Shown here: positions 9,207 to 16,981 of the stretch, piece by piece
Numbering within the stretch: position 1 is the first letter of the stretch
How the letters are laid out: each line of letters opens with the position of its first letter
Assembly: GCA_044463945.1 (NCBI GenBank)
Contig: JBIQLW010000013.1
Span: 26,175 to 90,174, forward strand
Direction of reading: 5' to 3'
Source: 62-47 sp044463945
Lineage (GTDB): Bacteria > Pseudomonadota > Alphaproteobacteria > Rhizobiales > Xanthobacteraceae
DNA: 64,000 nucleotides
The notes under the pieces: model-generated
The model's input: the letters and a program-made list of their open reading frames with translations, nothing else
What the model was told of the DNA's origin: nothing
The model's database searches: none
Made by a program: the position numbers and the translations under genes

Positions 9207-9325
9207 CCCGTCGATTATAGCGCCCGAGCCGGTTATCCGTCGCTCCGGGCTGGCAAGACGGTCGTGTCCGGCTGGAATTTTGGCATCCGCTTGAAGGCTC
9301 AGATCGGGATTTATAGGATGCCGTC

Positions 9326-9523
9326 ATGGTCGCGAGCCCGGAATATACTGAGTTCTTGCGTGAGCAACTGGCCCCGCTTGGCGGGATCACGATGCGCCGC
9401 ATGTTCGGAAGGTGGAGTTATCCACCGAGGCAGGCCCTGCAAGCCACAGGGATATCCACCGTTAATCAACCGTTTTTCAACAGGATATCCACAGGGATCT
9501 CGACAGAGATATCCAGTCCTTGA
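9326..9523 (+). pseudogene. truncated TfoX N-terminal-domain gene
   Basis: The ATG at 9326 opens with MVASPEYTEFLREQLAPLGG and then RRMFG, a clear match to the start of TfoX-N domain proteins. After RRMFG (about nt 9411) similarity stops and the frame continues through repeat sequence rich in TATCCAC motifs until a stop at 9523. A real TfoX-N protein needs about 100 residues; only about 28 remain. I call it a 5' gene fragment truncated by a recombination or insertion event. Confidence 0.7.
9418..9493 (+). repeat. cluster of TATCCAC motifs (DnaA-box-like)
   Basis: Three motifs in one orientation: TTATCCACC 9418-9426, ATATCCACC 9452-9460 and ATATCCACA 9485-9493. Together with the pair at 8752-8782 this makes five copies in about 740 bases. 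The stretch replaces the missing part of the tfoX fragment. It could be a degenerate repeat or a DnaA-binding cluster. Confidence 0.45.
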
Positions 9524-9555
9524 GACCGGTCGCGCTCCTTGAGACCGGTCGCGCT
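9518..9555 (+). repeat. perfect 19-bp tandem direct repeat
   Basis: CCTTGAGACCGGTCGCGCT occurs twice back to back, 9518-9536 and 9537-9555, with no mismatch. It lies exactly between the TATCCAC block and the decayed oxidoreductase fragment, so it may mark a junction. Confidence 0.9.
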
Positions 9556-9660
9556 GAGCCAAACTACGCGCGGTGATCGCGCAGCCCCGGCAGCCGGTGA
9601 CGCCGCTGCCGGGATATCCCCGCAATGGGAGAGCCCCTTGAGCGGGCCGCGATCGGATGC
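9556..9660 (-). pseudogene. decayed duplicate of the 3' end of the neighbouring oxidoreductase gene
   Basis: Bases 9562-9655 align with 10425-10555, the C-terminal coding end of the oxidoreductase at 10418-12025. Shared blocks include GGTGATCGCGCAG versus GGTGGTCGCGCAG, CCGGTGACGCCGC, and GAGCCCCTTGAGCGG. At least two internal deletions remove the coding frame. Same strand as the intact gene, about 0.9 kb away, with the DUF6790-like membrane gene in between. Confidence 0.75.
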
Positions 9661-9688
9661 GACCGCCGGCTATGGACATCCGGACCGT

Positions 9689-10213
9689 TCAGCGCAGCGG
9701 CGGCCGGCTTTCGCCGCGGTATCGGCGTTGCAGCCATAACAGGATGAAGCCGGCGAGCGGCAGCAGGATGTCGGTATAGAGGATGACCCCGGCGTTGCCG
9801 GGGGCGAAATTGCCCTCATGGACAATCTCGCGGATGTGGCCGGCGGCCGCGCCCCACAGGAACGCGGCAATGCCGGTCACCGCGGCGAGGCGCATGTCGA
9901 AGCCGCGGCGAAAGGCGAGGAAGCCGATCAGCGCGAAGCCGAGGCTGGCATAACCGACTTCGGCCTGAAACGGGCTGTCGGCCCAGCCGATGAACGCGGC
10001 GCTCATCTCGCCGAAGAAGGTATGCATGACGAAATTGTAGAAAAAGCTGAAGCCGACCGAGAACAGCATGAAGTAGGACAACAGCGCCTCGATGACGACC
10101 GGCGCGGTCAACGGCTTGGGCGCGCGGACAAGCGCCATGGCCGAAGCTACGAGGCCGAGGATAACGAATGTCAGCGTAAAGTTGCTCAGCGCGAAACGAA
10201 TGATCGATTCCAT
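9689..10213 (-). CDS. DUF6790-like integral membrane protein
   Basis: 174-residue membrane protein of unknown function with about five hydrophobic helices. Start placed at MESIIRFALSNF (10213), because the 26 in-frame residues upstream are Arg/Gly-rich and look non-coding. Conserved-looking polar residues sit between helices (NFVMHTFFGE, GHIREIVHEGNFAPGN), which suggests ligand or ion handling but proves nothing. It lies between the decayed fragment and the intact copy of the oxidoreductase gene on the same strand. The family name is my recollection of similar proteins and was not checked. Confidence 0.6.
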   Translation of the reverse strand: MESIIRFALSNFTLTFVILGLVASAMALVRAPKPLTAPVVIEALLSYFMLFSVGFSFFYNFVMHTFFGEMSAAFIGWADSPFQAEVGYASLGFALIGFLAFRRGFDMRLAAVTGIAAFLWGAAAGHIREIVHEGNFAPGNAGVILYTDILLPLAGFILLWLQRRYRGESRPPLR

Positions 10214-10417
10214 GTGTGCCCCCTTGCGACGTGTGCCCCTATGCGAACTTCGCCCGTTGCTGCCCGGCGCGCCCGCGACGGCGCACGCCACATCCTCGTA
10301 TCAATCAGAACTGAGTGTCCTTTGCGCACGGTAGCGCTACTCTGCGTTATCAGCAGCGATACTAACGGAGTTTTCCAGCAGCCGGAGAGGTGTTTTTCGT
10401 CGCTGCCAGGCAACGCC

Positions 10418-12025
10418 TCAGCCGAACAGCGCGCGGTGGTCGCGCAGGATCGTGCGGGCGGCGTTGTGGCCGGGCGCGCCGGTGACGCCGCCGCCGGGAT
10501 GGGCGCCGGAGCCGCAATGGTAGAGCCCCTTGAGCGGCCCGCGATAGTCGGCATGGCCCAGCATCGGCCGCGCCGAGAACAACTGGTTCAGCGTCAGCGC
10601 GCCGTGGAAGATGTCGCCGCCAAGCAAACCGAACTCGCGTTCGAGGTCGAGCGGCGACAGCATCTGCCTGCCGAGCACGCTGGCGGCGAAGCCCGGCGCG
10701 TAAGCGTCCACCGTCGCGATCATCAGGTCGGCGACCTCGTCGCGGTGGTCGTCCCACGACGAGCCATTGGGCAGGTCCGGCGCGACATGCTGGCAGAACA
10801 GGCTGGCGACGTGGCGGCCGGGCGGGGCGAGCGAGTCATCGAGCGTCGAGGGGATCAGCATCTCCACCACCGGCGCGAGGCTCCAGCCATATTCGCGCGC
10901 GTCCTGCCAGGCGCGGTCCATGTAGCCAAGGCTGGGCGCGAGGATGATGCCGGCAGTGAGATGATCGCCCGCGCCCGGCAGCGCGGTGAACGAGGGCAGC
11001 GCCGACAGCGCGACGTTCATGCGGAAGGTGCCGGAGCCGTTGCGCCAGCGTGCGATGCGCGTGCGGAAATCCTGCGGCAGCGCATCCTGCGGCACCATGC
11101 GGGTGTAGAGCAGTTTCGGGTTGACGCTAGAAGCAACATAGCGCGCGCGGATGTGGCGGTCGTCATCGAGGACGATGCCGGTGGCGCTATTTCCTTCGAC
11201 GATCACGCCGCGCACGCCGATGCCGGTCTCGATCTCGACCCCGTGGCCGCGCGCCGCGCGCGCCATCGCCTGCGTGATCGCGCCCATGCCGCCGATGGCG
11301 TGGCCCCACGCGCCCTTCCTGCCGTTCACCTCGCCGAAGGCGTGATGCAGCATGACATAGGCCGAGCCCGCCGCGTAGGGGCTGGCGTAGTTGCCGACGA
11401 TGGCGTCGAAGCCGAACAGCGCCTTGACCAGATCGCTCTCGAAAACCTCGTCGAGCATATCGCCGGCGGACCGCGTGAACAGGTCGAGCAGCAGGCGCTG
11501 CCGCTCCATGGTCAGGCCGCGCAGCAGGTTGGCTGTGCCGAGCGCGTTGACGCTCTCGCGCAGCGCCGGCAGGCCGAAGCCCGCGACCAGATTGGGCGGC
11601 GCGCGCAGCACCAGTTGCCGCAGCACGTCGGCGATGGCTTCGAGTTCGGCCGCGAAGGCCGGATGGCGTTCGGCGTCGCGGGCGCTGAGGCGGGCGATGG
11701 ACGGCACGGTGCGGCCCTCGCCGGTGAGCAGATATTGGCCGCCCGGCGCGGGGAGGAAATTCTGGGCGCGGCGCTCGACGATCCGCAACCCATGGTCGTG
11801 CAGCTTGAGGTCGGCGATGACCTTCGGGTTGAGCAGGCTCACCGTATAGGCCGCGACCGAATTGCGGAATCCGGGGTGAAATTCCTCGGTCATCGCCGCC
11901 CCGCCCACCACCTTGCGGCGTTCGACCACGCGCACCTTGAGGCCGCCCATCGCCAGATAGGCGGCGCAGGCGAGGCCGTTGTGGCCCGCGCCGATAATCA
12001 CAACATCGGTATTCAATTCGGCCAT
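10418..12025 (-). CDS. phytoene-desaturase-like NAD(P)/FAD-dependent oxidoreductase
   Basis: 535-residue flavoprotein of the CrtI / PYROXD2 superfamily. The N-terminal dinucleotide fold is VVIIGAGHNGLACAAYLA (about 8-25) followed by KVRVVERRKVVGGAA; the C-terminal FAD signature is HPGGGVTGAPGHNAA (about 512-526). It has no carotenoid genes beside it and resembles the pyridine nucleotide-disulphide oxidoreductase domain 2 (PYROXD2-like) group more than true phytoene desaturases, so the substrate is unknown. The 3' end of this gene is partially duplicated at 9556-9660. Its start is about 110 bases from the divergent spermidine-synthase-like gene. Confidence 0.85.
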   Translation of the reverse strand: MAELNTDVVIIGAGHNGLACAAYLAMGGLKVRVVERRKVVGGAAMTEEFHPGFRNSVAAYTVSLLNPKVIADLKLHDHGLRIVERRAQNFLPAPGGQYLLTGEGRTVPSIARLSARDAERHPAFAAELEAIADVLRQLVLRAPPNLVAGFGLPALRESVNALGTANLLRGLTMERQRLLLDLFTRSAGDMLDEVFESDLVKALFGFDAIVGNYASPYAAGSAYVMLHHAFGEVNGRKGAWGHAIGGMGAITQAMARAARGHGVEIETGIGVRGVIVEGNSATGIVLDDDRHIRARYVASSVNPKLLYTRMVPQDALPQDFRTRIARWRNGSGTFRMNVALSALPSFTALPGAGDHLTAGIILAPSLGYMDRAWQDAREYGWSLAPVVEMLIPSTLDDSLAPPGRHVASLFCQHVAPDLPNGSSWDDHRDEVADLMIATVDAYAPGFAASVLGRQMLSPLDLEREFGLLGGDIFHGALTLNQLFSARPMLGHADYRGPLKGLYHCGSGAHPGGGVTGAPGHNAARTILRDHRALFG

Positions 12026-12134
12026 ATTGTTGTCGTGAAGCAGGGTGGCGTGACGCTCACTGTACCGGGATCGTGAAGCCGATTGCAGCCCTTTCTCGCG
12101 GCGCTCGCCGCGCCGTCGTCAAAGGAGATCGATC

Positions 12135-14396
12135 TTGCGCCGGGTGCCCGCCGATACGCGCCATCGCGTCATCCTGCCCCTCTATACGGCTGCGATCTTC
12201 CTCAGCGCGCTGTTGCTGTTCTCGGTGCAGCCGCTGTTCACCCGCATGGTGCTGCCCCGGCTCGGCGGCTCGCCGGCGGTGTGGTCGGTGGCGATGGTGT
12301 TCTTCCAGTCGCTGCTGCTCGGCGGTTATCTCTACGCGCATTACCTGACGCGGCTGCCCGGCCGCGCCGCCGCGGTCGCGATCCACCTGACGCTATTGGC
12401 CGGCGCGCTGATCGCGCTGCCGTTGCAAATCGCGGGCGGCTTCGGCGAGCCGCCGACCAGCGGCTACGCCTTTTGGCTGCTCGGCCTGTTCGCGGCGTCG
12501 ATCGGGCTGCCGTTCTTCGCGCTCGCCGCCAACAATCCGCTGTTGCAGGCGTGGTTCGTCCGCACCGGCCATCCCGCCGGCCGCGACCCGTATTTCCTTT
12601 ATGCGTCGTCGAACGTCGGCAGCTTCCTGGCGCTGTTGTCCTATCCGTTCCTGCTGGAGCCGGCGCTGCCGCTGCGCCACCAGAGCCTGTTGTGGGGCGC
12701 GGGCTACGGCCTCCTGATCGTGCTGATCGCGGCCTGCGGCGTGACGCTGCTGCGCGCGCCGCGGGCGGTGACGCGCGAGCCCGGCGCGGATGAGGCCAGC
12801 GACGGTCCGCCGCCCTCGTGGCTGATGCGGGCGCGATGGATATTTCTCGCGGCGGTGCCCTCCGGCCTGCTGATCGCGGTGACCGCGCACATCTCGACCG
12901 ACGTCGCCGCCGCGCCGCTGTTATGGGTGCTGCCGCTGTCGCTGTATCTGTTGACTTGGGTGCTGGTGTTCCAGTCGCGGCCGCTGCTGCCGCACGCCTG
13001 GATGCTGGTGCTGCAACCGCTGGCGATCGCCGGCGTCATCGTCCTTCTGGCGGTCGGCGGCGAGCAGAACCTGCTGCTGACGCTCGGCGGACACCAGCTT
13101 TGCTTTTTCATCATCGCCATGGCCTGCCACGGCGAATTGGCGCGCACCCGTCCGCCGCCGCGTCATCTGACGGGCTTCTATGTCGCGCTGTCGTTCGGCG
13201 GCATGGTCGGCGGCCTGTTCGCCGGGCTGATCGCGCCGTTCGCGTTTTCGTGGATCGCCGAATATCCGATCCTGATCGCGCTGGCGGCGCTGTGCCGGCC
13301 GCCGTCGCCCGCGCGATGGCCGGGGCTGGAGCGCTGGCTGTGGGTGCCGCTGGCGCTGCTGGCGGCGGCGCTGGTAGTGCCGGCGCTCAGCGGCGGCGCG
13401 CTGTTCGGCTGGCTTGAGCCGCGGCGCGTGTATGTCATCGGCGCGGTCGGCGGCCTCGCCGCGCTGCTCGCCATCGTGATGCAGGCCGGCCGCTGGCAGG
13501 TGGCGGCCCTGACCGCGCTGGCGCTGGTACTGCTGCGCGCCTATCCGGCGGACGAGGGGCGGGTGACGACGATCCGCAGCTTCTTCGGCGTTCACAAGGT
13601 GCAGATCACGCCGGGCGGCTATCATCACGTCCTGATGCACGGCACCACCATTCACGGCGCACAGCGGATGCGCAACGACGACGGCACGCCGGTCACCGGC
13701 CGCCCCCAAACCATCTCCTATTACGACAAGGACGGCGGCATCGGGCAGGCGATCGCGGCCGTGCGGGCGCGCAAGGGCGACGCGATGCGTGTCGCGGTGA
13801 TCGGGCTTGGCGCCGGCACGCTGGCCTGCGCCGCCGCGCCGGGCGAGACGTGGCGGTTCTTCGAGATCGATCAAAGCATGATCGATACCGCGCGCGATCC
13901 GCGCTACTTCACCTTCATCCGCGACTGCGCGCCTGACTTGCAGCCGGTGGTCGGCGACGCCCGTATCACCTTCGCGCGCGAGCCCGACGGCATCTACGAT
14001 CTGGTGATCGTCGATGCCTATTCGTCGGACGCGATTCCAATTCACCTCGCCACCCGCGAGGCGATGGCGATCTACAAGGCAAAACTGGCGCCGCATGGCG
14101 CGGTGCTGATGCACGTCTCCAACCGCCATCTCGAACTCGCCAGCGTGGTGGCGGGCATTGCCGCCGCCAACGGCCTCAAGAGCTGGCACTTCGCCGAGGA
14201 CGTCGAGCGCGACGATCCCTACATCTTCACCACCGAAGTCGTGCTGTCGGCGAGCGACGACGCCGATATCGGCGATCTCGTCTTCAACCAGAACTGGGTG
14301 GCGCGGACGGATGAACCCGGCGCGCGGGTCTGGACCGACGATTACGCCAATATTTTTGGCGCGGTGTGGCGGCGGCTGCGCGAGAGTGACAACTGA
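12135..14396 (+). CDS. membrane-fused spermidine synthase-like protein
   Basis: 753-residue fusion. Residues 1 to about 440 are strongly hydrophobic with some 12 helices; the C-terminal third is a spermidine-synthase-type Rossmann domain with VAVIGLGAGTLACAA (about 553-567) as the SAM/dcSAM loop and IVDAYSSDAIPIHL (about 623-636) corresponding to the catalytic acidic motif. The start is a TTG at 12135 with a strong ribosome site, AAAGGAG at 12121-12127, seven bases upstream. Proteins with this fusion are usually annotated as fused MFS/spermidine synthase; whether they make polyamines is not established. It is transcribed away from the oxidoreductase. Confidence 0.85.
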   Translation: MRRVPADTRHRVILPLYTAAIFLSALLLFSVQPLFTRMVLPRLGGSPAVWSVAMVFFQSLLLGGYLYAHYLTRLPGRAAAVAIHLTLLAGALIALPLQIAGGFGEPPTSGYAFWLLGLFAASIGLPFFALAANNPLLQAWFVRTGHPAGRDPYFLYASSNVGSFLALLSYPFLLEPALPLRHQSLLWGAGYGLLIVLIAACGVTLLRAPRAVTREPGADEASDGPPPSWLMRARWIFLAAVPSGLLIAVTAHISTDVAAAPLLWVLPLSLYLLTWVLVFQSRPLLPHAWMLVLQPLAIAGVIVLLAVGGEQNLLLTLGGHQLCFFIIAMACHGELARTRPPPRHLTGFYVALSFGGMVGGLFAGLIAPFAFSWIAEYPILIALAALCRPPSPARWPGLERWLWVPLALLAAALVVPALSGGALFGWLEPRRVYVIGAVGGLAALLAIVMQAGRWQVAALTALALVLLRAYPADEGRVTTIRSFFGVHKVQITPGGYHHVLMHGTTIHGAQRMRNDDGTPVTGRPQTISYYDKDGGIGQAIAAVRARKGDAMRVAVIGLGAGTLACAAAPGETWRFFEIDQSMIDTARDPRYFTFIRDCAPDLQPVVGDARITFAREPDGIYDLVIVDAYSSDAIPIHLATREAMAIYKAKLAPHGAVLMHVSNRHLELASVVAGIAAANGLKSWHFAEDVERDDPYIFTTEVVLSASDDADIGDLVFNQNWVARTDEPGARVWTDDYANIFGAVWRRLRESDN

Positions 14397-14410
14397 GGCG
14401 GAGGCGGTTC

Positions 14411-14449
14411 GCGCCTCGTGTCCCGGACGCGATGCGGCGCCCTGGGTAT
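14411..14449 (+). repeat. left arm of a split intergenic repeat
   Basis: CGTGTCCCGGACGCGATGCGG-type sequence ending where the MITE-like element at 14450 begins. Its counterpart arm resumes at 14614. The family matches the element at 21507-21632. Confidence 0.5.
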
Positions 14450-14613
14450 CTGACCGGGAATTCGTGTCTGGGACGGATGTGGAACACGAAGACCGTCGTC
14501 CCCGCGAAGGCGGGGGACCCCGTACCCCCTGTCGAATCAGTTTTTCCTTGCGCTCGCCCCGAATTACCGGATCGTCCGCCTGCGCGGACGATGACGCCCC
14601 GTTTCCGGTCAGG
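14450..14613 (+). repeat. MITE-like intergenic repeat, copy 1
   Basis: 164-bp element bounded by inverted ends: CTGACCGGGAA at 14450-14460 and TTTCCGGTCAGG at 14602-14613. It contains two hairpin arms, one around CGTCCCCGCGAAGGCGGGGA and one around GATCGTCCGCCTGCGCGGACG. It is homologous to copies at 37729-37893 (inverted), 48139-48302 and 53337-53476 (inverted). No coding capacity. Confidence 0.8.
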
Positions 14614-14650
14614 TTCTGCGTTGCACGCTGCACCGCGCCCGGGACGCGGC
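14614..14650 (-). repeat. right arm of the split intergenic repeat
   Basis: The reverse complement reads TCCCGGGCGCGGTGCAGCGTG then CAACGCAGAA, matching the start of the element at 21507 (TCCCGGGCGCGGTGCAGCGTG then TAACG...). This indicates that the MITE-like copy 1 inserted into an older repeat. Confidence 0.6.
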
Positions 14651-14661
14651 TGCGACGCGCC

Positions 14662-15471
14662 TCAATCCATGTCGCTGAACAGGCCGCGCGGCCGCACGTA
14701 AGGCTGCGGCGCATAGTAGCCCTGCTGCGGGGCGTAGTAGCCGCGCGGCCCGCCATAGTGCTGCGCGTAGCTCTCGCCGTCGTCATAATACTGCGGCGGG
14801 GCTTGATAGACGCGGCGGTAGGGGCGCGGCGAGGGGTAGCGGCGGTCGCTGCTGCTGCCGTCGGCGGGGTAGATGTAGCCGTCGTCGCGCGTCATCGGCG
14901 GCGCGACAGGGCGCGCCTGCGGCGACAGGTCGAGCGGGTTGCCGGCGGCGTCATAGCTGGTGTCGATATCGCCCGCGGCCGGATCGCGGCGCGCCACGGC
15001 GGTTTTCGATTTGCCTTTGTTGCGGGCGAGGGCGACGCGGGCCGAGCCGGTCAGCGTCACCGTGGTCGTCAACAGGCCGTCGCGCTTCACCAGATCGTAG
15101 AGCGTCGCGGCGTTGGCGCGCGAAATGCGGACGCAGCCGTGGGACACCGGCGAGCCGAGGCTTTGCTCGGAGAAGGTGCCGTGAATGGCGTGCCCCTTCT
15201 TGGTGAAGAAGATCGAGTGCGGCATCGGCGCGTCATCGAATTCCTTGGAGAAGTGGTCCTCCTCCATGCGGAAGGTCCGGAAGCTGCCGCTGGGCGTCTC
15301 GTAGGACGGGTTGCCGGTCGAGACCGGCCACCGATAGCGCTCGACGCCATCGACCGCGACGGTCATGACCTGATTGTCCTTGTCGACGGTGATGGAAACC
15401 TTGGCGGAGGCCACGGAAGGAGCCGCCGCGAGCATCGTCAGCGCGGCGAGCGGAATGAATAACGCACGCAT
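14662..15471 (-). CDS. L,D-transpeptidase (YkuD domain) with Tyr/Pro-rich tail
   Basis: 269-residue exported enzyme that makes 3-3 peptidoglycan crosslinks or attaches proteins to the wall. A signal peptide covers residues 1-23 (cleavage after ASA). The YkuD catalytic motif is HGTFSEQSLG ... SHGCVRIS with His97, His111 and the nucleophile Cys113. After the catalytic domain (ending about 160) the protein has a long low-complexity tail; residues 195-269 are rich in Tyr, Pro, Gly and Arg (for example YYAPQQGYYAPQPYV). The tail is not part of the fold and may bind wall or outer-membrane components. It is flanked by a repeat downstream and a 307-base gap upstream. Confidence 0.93.
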   Translation of the reverse strand: MRALFIPLAALTMLAAAPSVASAKVSITVDKDNQVMTVAVDGVERYRWPVSTGNPSYETPSGSFRTFRMEEDHFSKEFDDAPMPHSIFFTKKGHAIHGTFSEQSLGSPVSHGCVRISRANAATLYDLVKRDGLLTTTVTLTGSARVALARNKGKSKTAVARRDPAAGDIDTSYDAAGNPLDLSPQARPVAPPMTRDDGYIYPADGSSSDRRYPSPRPYRRVYQAPPQYYDDGESYAQHYGGPRGYYAPQQGYYAPQPYVRPRGLFSDMD

Positions 15472-15778
15472 GTGTCACTGGCCTCCAGACCCGCTCTCCC
15501 GGCAATGAGTCCACCCGTGCCGGAATTGAAGGCCGCTTGCCCGCCCCGCCGCTCTATATGCACACGATCCCGCGCCGGTTCCAGTCCCCCGGCACATCAA
15601 TCTCACCGACTGGCGGGCAGACGGTCAGGCCGCCCGTGGCGGAGCCGGCCGAGGGTAACCGGCAACCGGCTTTCCGTGACGGCGCAACCAATCGCGATGT
15701 CGTGAGTTATCTTTACGGCTTGGCGGCGGCGCACTCCGTCGCCGCGATCGATCCCGTTTGACCGTTGAGGATTTTCCG
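15472..15778. other. intergenic region, divergent promoters expected
   Basis: 307 bases between the divergent L,D-transpeptidase and the small secreted protein gene. I see no ORF with coding character, no tRNA and no strong promoter match. A GC-rich inverted stretch (GGCGGCGGCGC...GTCGCCGCG) lies at about 15720-15747. Confidence 0.4.
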
Positions 15779-16117
15779 ATGAACGCTTCCGCTATCACTA
15801 TGCCATGCCGTGCCGTCCTGCGTCGTCCGCTTGCGATCGCGGTCATGGCCGCCGCGCTGTTGGCTGTGCCAAGCGTCGTGCAGGCGCAGGGTGTCTTCAG
15901 GGGAATGGAGCGCGGTGCAAATCAAGGAGCGTATGAGGGCAACCGCGCGGCGGGTCCCGTCGGCGGCGCGGTGGGCGGCGCAATCGGCGCGGGTGTCGGC
16001 GGTGTGGTCGGCGGCGTCAAGGGCGTGCTCGGCATTCCCGATCGCGGACCGCATCGCGGCAAGCGCTGCCGCGGCTACTACGACCGGCATCATCACTTCC
16101 ATTGCTATCGCCGCTGA
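15779..16117 (+). CDS. small secreted glycine-zipper protein
   Basis: 112-residue hypothetical protein. The start is ATG at 15779 rather than the in-frame TTG at 15758. A signal peptide is clear (hydrophobic core LAIAVMAAALLAVPSVV, cleavage after VQAQG, about residue 37). The mature part has a glycine-zipper run, GPVGGAVGGAIGAGVGGVVGG (about 59-79), typical of small proteins that insert in or span the outer membrane, and ends in a His/Arg/Tyr-rich segment (YYDRHHHFHCYRR). No enzyme motif. A strong terminator follows 23 bases after the stop. Confidence 0.65.
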   Translation: MNASAITMPCRAVLRRPLAIAVMAAALLAVPSVVQAQGVFRGMERGANQGAYEGNRAAGPVGGAVGGAIGAGVGGVVGGVKGVLGIPDRGPHRGKRCRGYYDRHHHFHCYRR

Positions 16118-16140
16118 GAGGCGCGGCGCATGAAATCACA

Positions 16141-16168
16141 ACGGCCCGGACTCGCTCCGGGCCGTTTT
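16141..16168 (+). terminator. intrinsic terminator
   Basis: Perfect 10-bp stem ACGGCCCGGA / TCCGGGCCGT with a 5-base loop, followed by TTT. Positioned directly after the glycine-zipper gene. Confidence 0.85.
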
Positions 16169-16368
16169 CGCGTGAGATGAAGCCGTATTGGGCCGTGGAG
16201 AAACGGCTTCTCAATGAAACAAATCCTCGCGGCAGTTTTGTTCCGTTGAATCTCTCCTCAAACGTGCAACGCAGTTCCACGACTGATGCAGCGTCATCCT
16301 GTCCCGGCATGGGAACGACTGTCACGGTCGCGTGTTCTCTCCGCAGGTTTTGCAGAAGGAGAGAGCTT

Positions 16369-16890
16369 ATGAAGTCAAAGTCCATTGTGATCGCGCTGGC
16401 AGGATCGGCGATGCTGGCGGCAGCCGCGTTCGCGCAAACGCCCTCGTCCCCCGCAACCACGGCGCCCGCCGCGACGACGACGGCGCCCGCCGATACATCG
16501 CATCAGGGCCAATGGCGCGCCTCGAAGATGGTGGGCCTGAAGATTTATAACGACAGCAACGAGAGTCTTGGCTCGGTGAACGACCTTCTGTTTGAGAAGG
16601 ACGGCAAGATCGCCGCCGCGGTGATCGGCGTCGGCGGCTTCCTCGGGATGGGCGAGCACTACGTCGCGGTGCCGTTCGAGAAGATCAAATGGGTCAACGA
16701 GCCGATACCTTCTCCGACCGCGAGCACCGGAGGCGGGGGCGCCATGACCGGAAGCCCCGGCTCGACGACCACCGGCTCGTCGGCGGCCGCGCCGGCGCCG
16801 AAGGCCAATCCGTGGTACCCCGACCACGGCGTGTTCAGCGCGACCAAGGAAGAACTCAAGGCGATGCCGGAGTTCAAGTATTCGACCTGA
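16369..16890 (+). CDS. exported PRC-barrel domain protein
   Basis: 173-residue protein. The start is ATG 16369, with the ribosome site AAGGAGAG just upstream (16356-16363). Signal peptide to AFAQ (about residue 23), then a Thr/Ala/Pro-rich spacer, a PRC-barrel domain (SKMVGLKIYNDSNESLGSVNDLLF through YVAVPFEKIKW, about 52-105), then a Gly/Ser/Thr-rich C-terminal linker and a short conserved-looking end (FSATKEELKAMPEF). PRC-barrel proteins bind ligands or partner proteins; in alphaproteobacteria exported versions are common and mostly uncharacterised. A terminator follows. Confidence 0.82.
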   Translation: MKSKSIVIALAGSAMLAAAAFAQTPSSPATTAPAATTTAPADTSHQGQWRASKMVGLKIYNDSNESLGSVNDLLFEKDGKIAAAVIGVGGFLGMGEHYVAVPFEKIKWVNEPIPSPTASTGGGGAMTGSPGSTTTGSSAAAPAPKANPWYPDHGVFSATKEELKAMPEFKYST

Positions 16891-16927
16891 CGGATCGTCG
16901 AAGCGAGACAACAGGGAGGAACAAAAG

Positions 16928-16959
16928 GGCCGGGCGGCGACCGCCCGGCCTTCTTTTTT
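16928..16959 (+). terminator. intrinsic terminator, probably shared by convergent genes
   Basis: Perfect stem GGCCGGGCGG / CCGCCCGGCC with a 3-base loop, then TTCTTTTTT. On the other strand the stem is followed by CTTTTGT, so it may also end the binding-protein transcript coming from the right. Confidence 0.9.
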
Positions 16960-16981
16960 GCATCTCTGCCGAAGCCGGCGA

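Noticed and set aside
8752..9493. Chromosomal replication origin
   Set aside because: DnaA-box-like motifs exist, but there is no dnaA, hemE or rpsT neighbour and no clear AT-rich unwinding element.
10418..12025. Carotenoid desaturase
   Set aside because: The fold matches, but no crtB, crtE or related gene is nearby and the sequence is closer to the PYROXD2-like group.
9818..12076. 752-codon ORF on the opposite strand of the oxidoreductase gene
   Set aside because: An antisense shadow of high-GC DNA, rich in Arg, Gln and His, without any recognisable domain.
14397..14661. tRNA or small RNA gene in the gap before the L,D-transpeptidase
   Set aside because: The hairpins are explained by the repeat family shared with other intergenic sites.
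12921..14786. 621-codon antisense ORF across the spermidine-synthase-like gene
   Set aside because: Same reason: Arg/Ala/His-rich reverse-strand shadow with no motifs, running out into a repeat.
16102..16368. Extended N terminus of the PRC-barrel protein
   Set aside because: The frame is open to 16102, but ATG 16369 has a proper ribosome site and starts a normal signal peptide.
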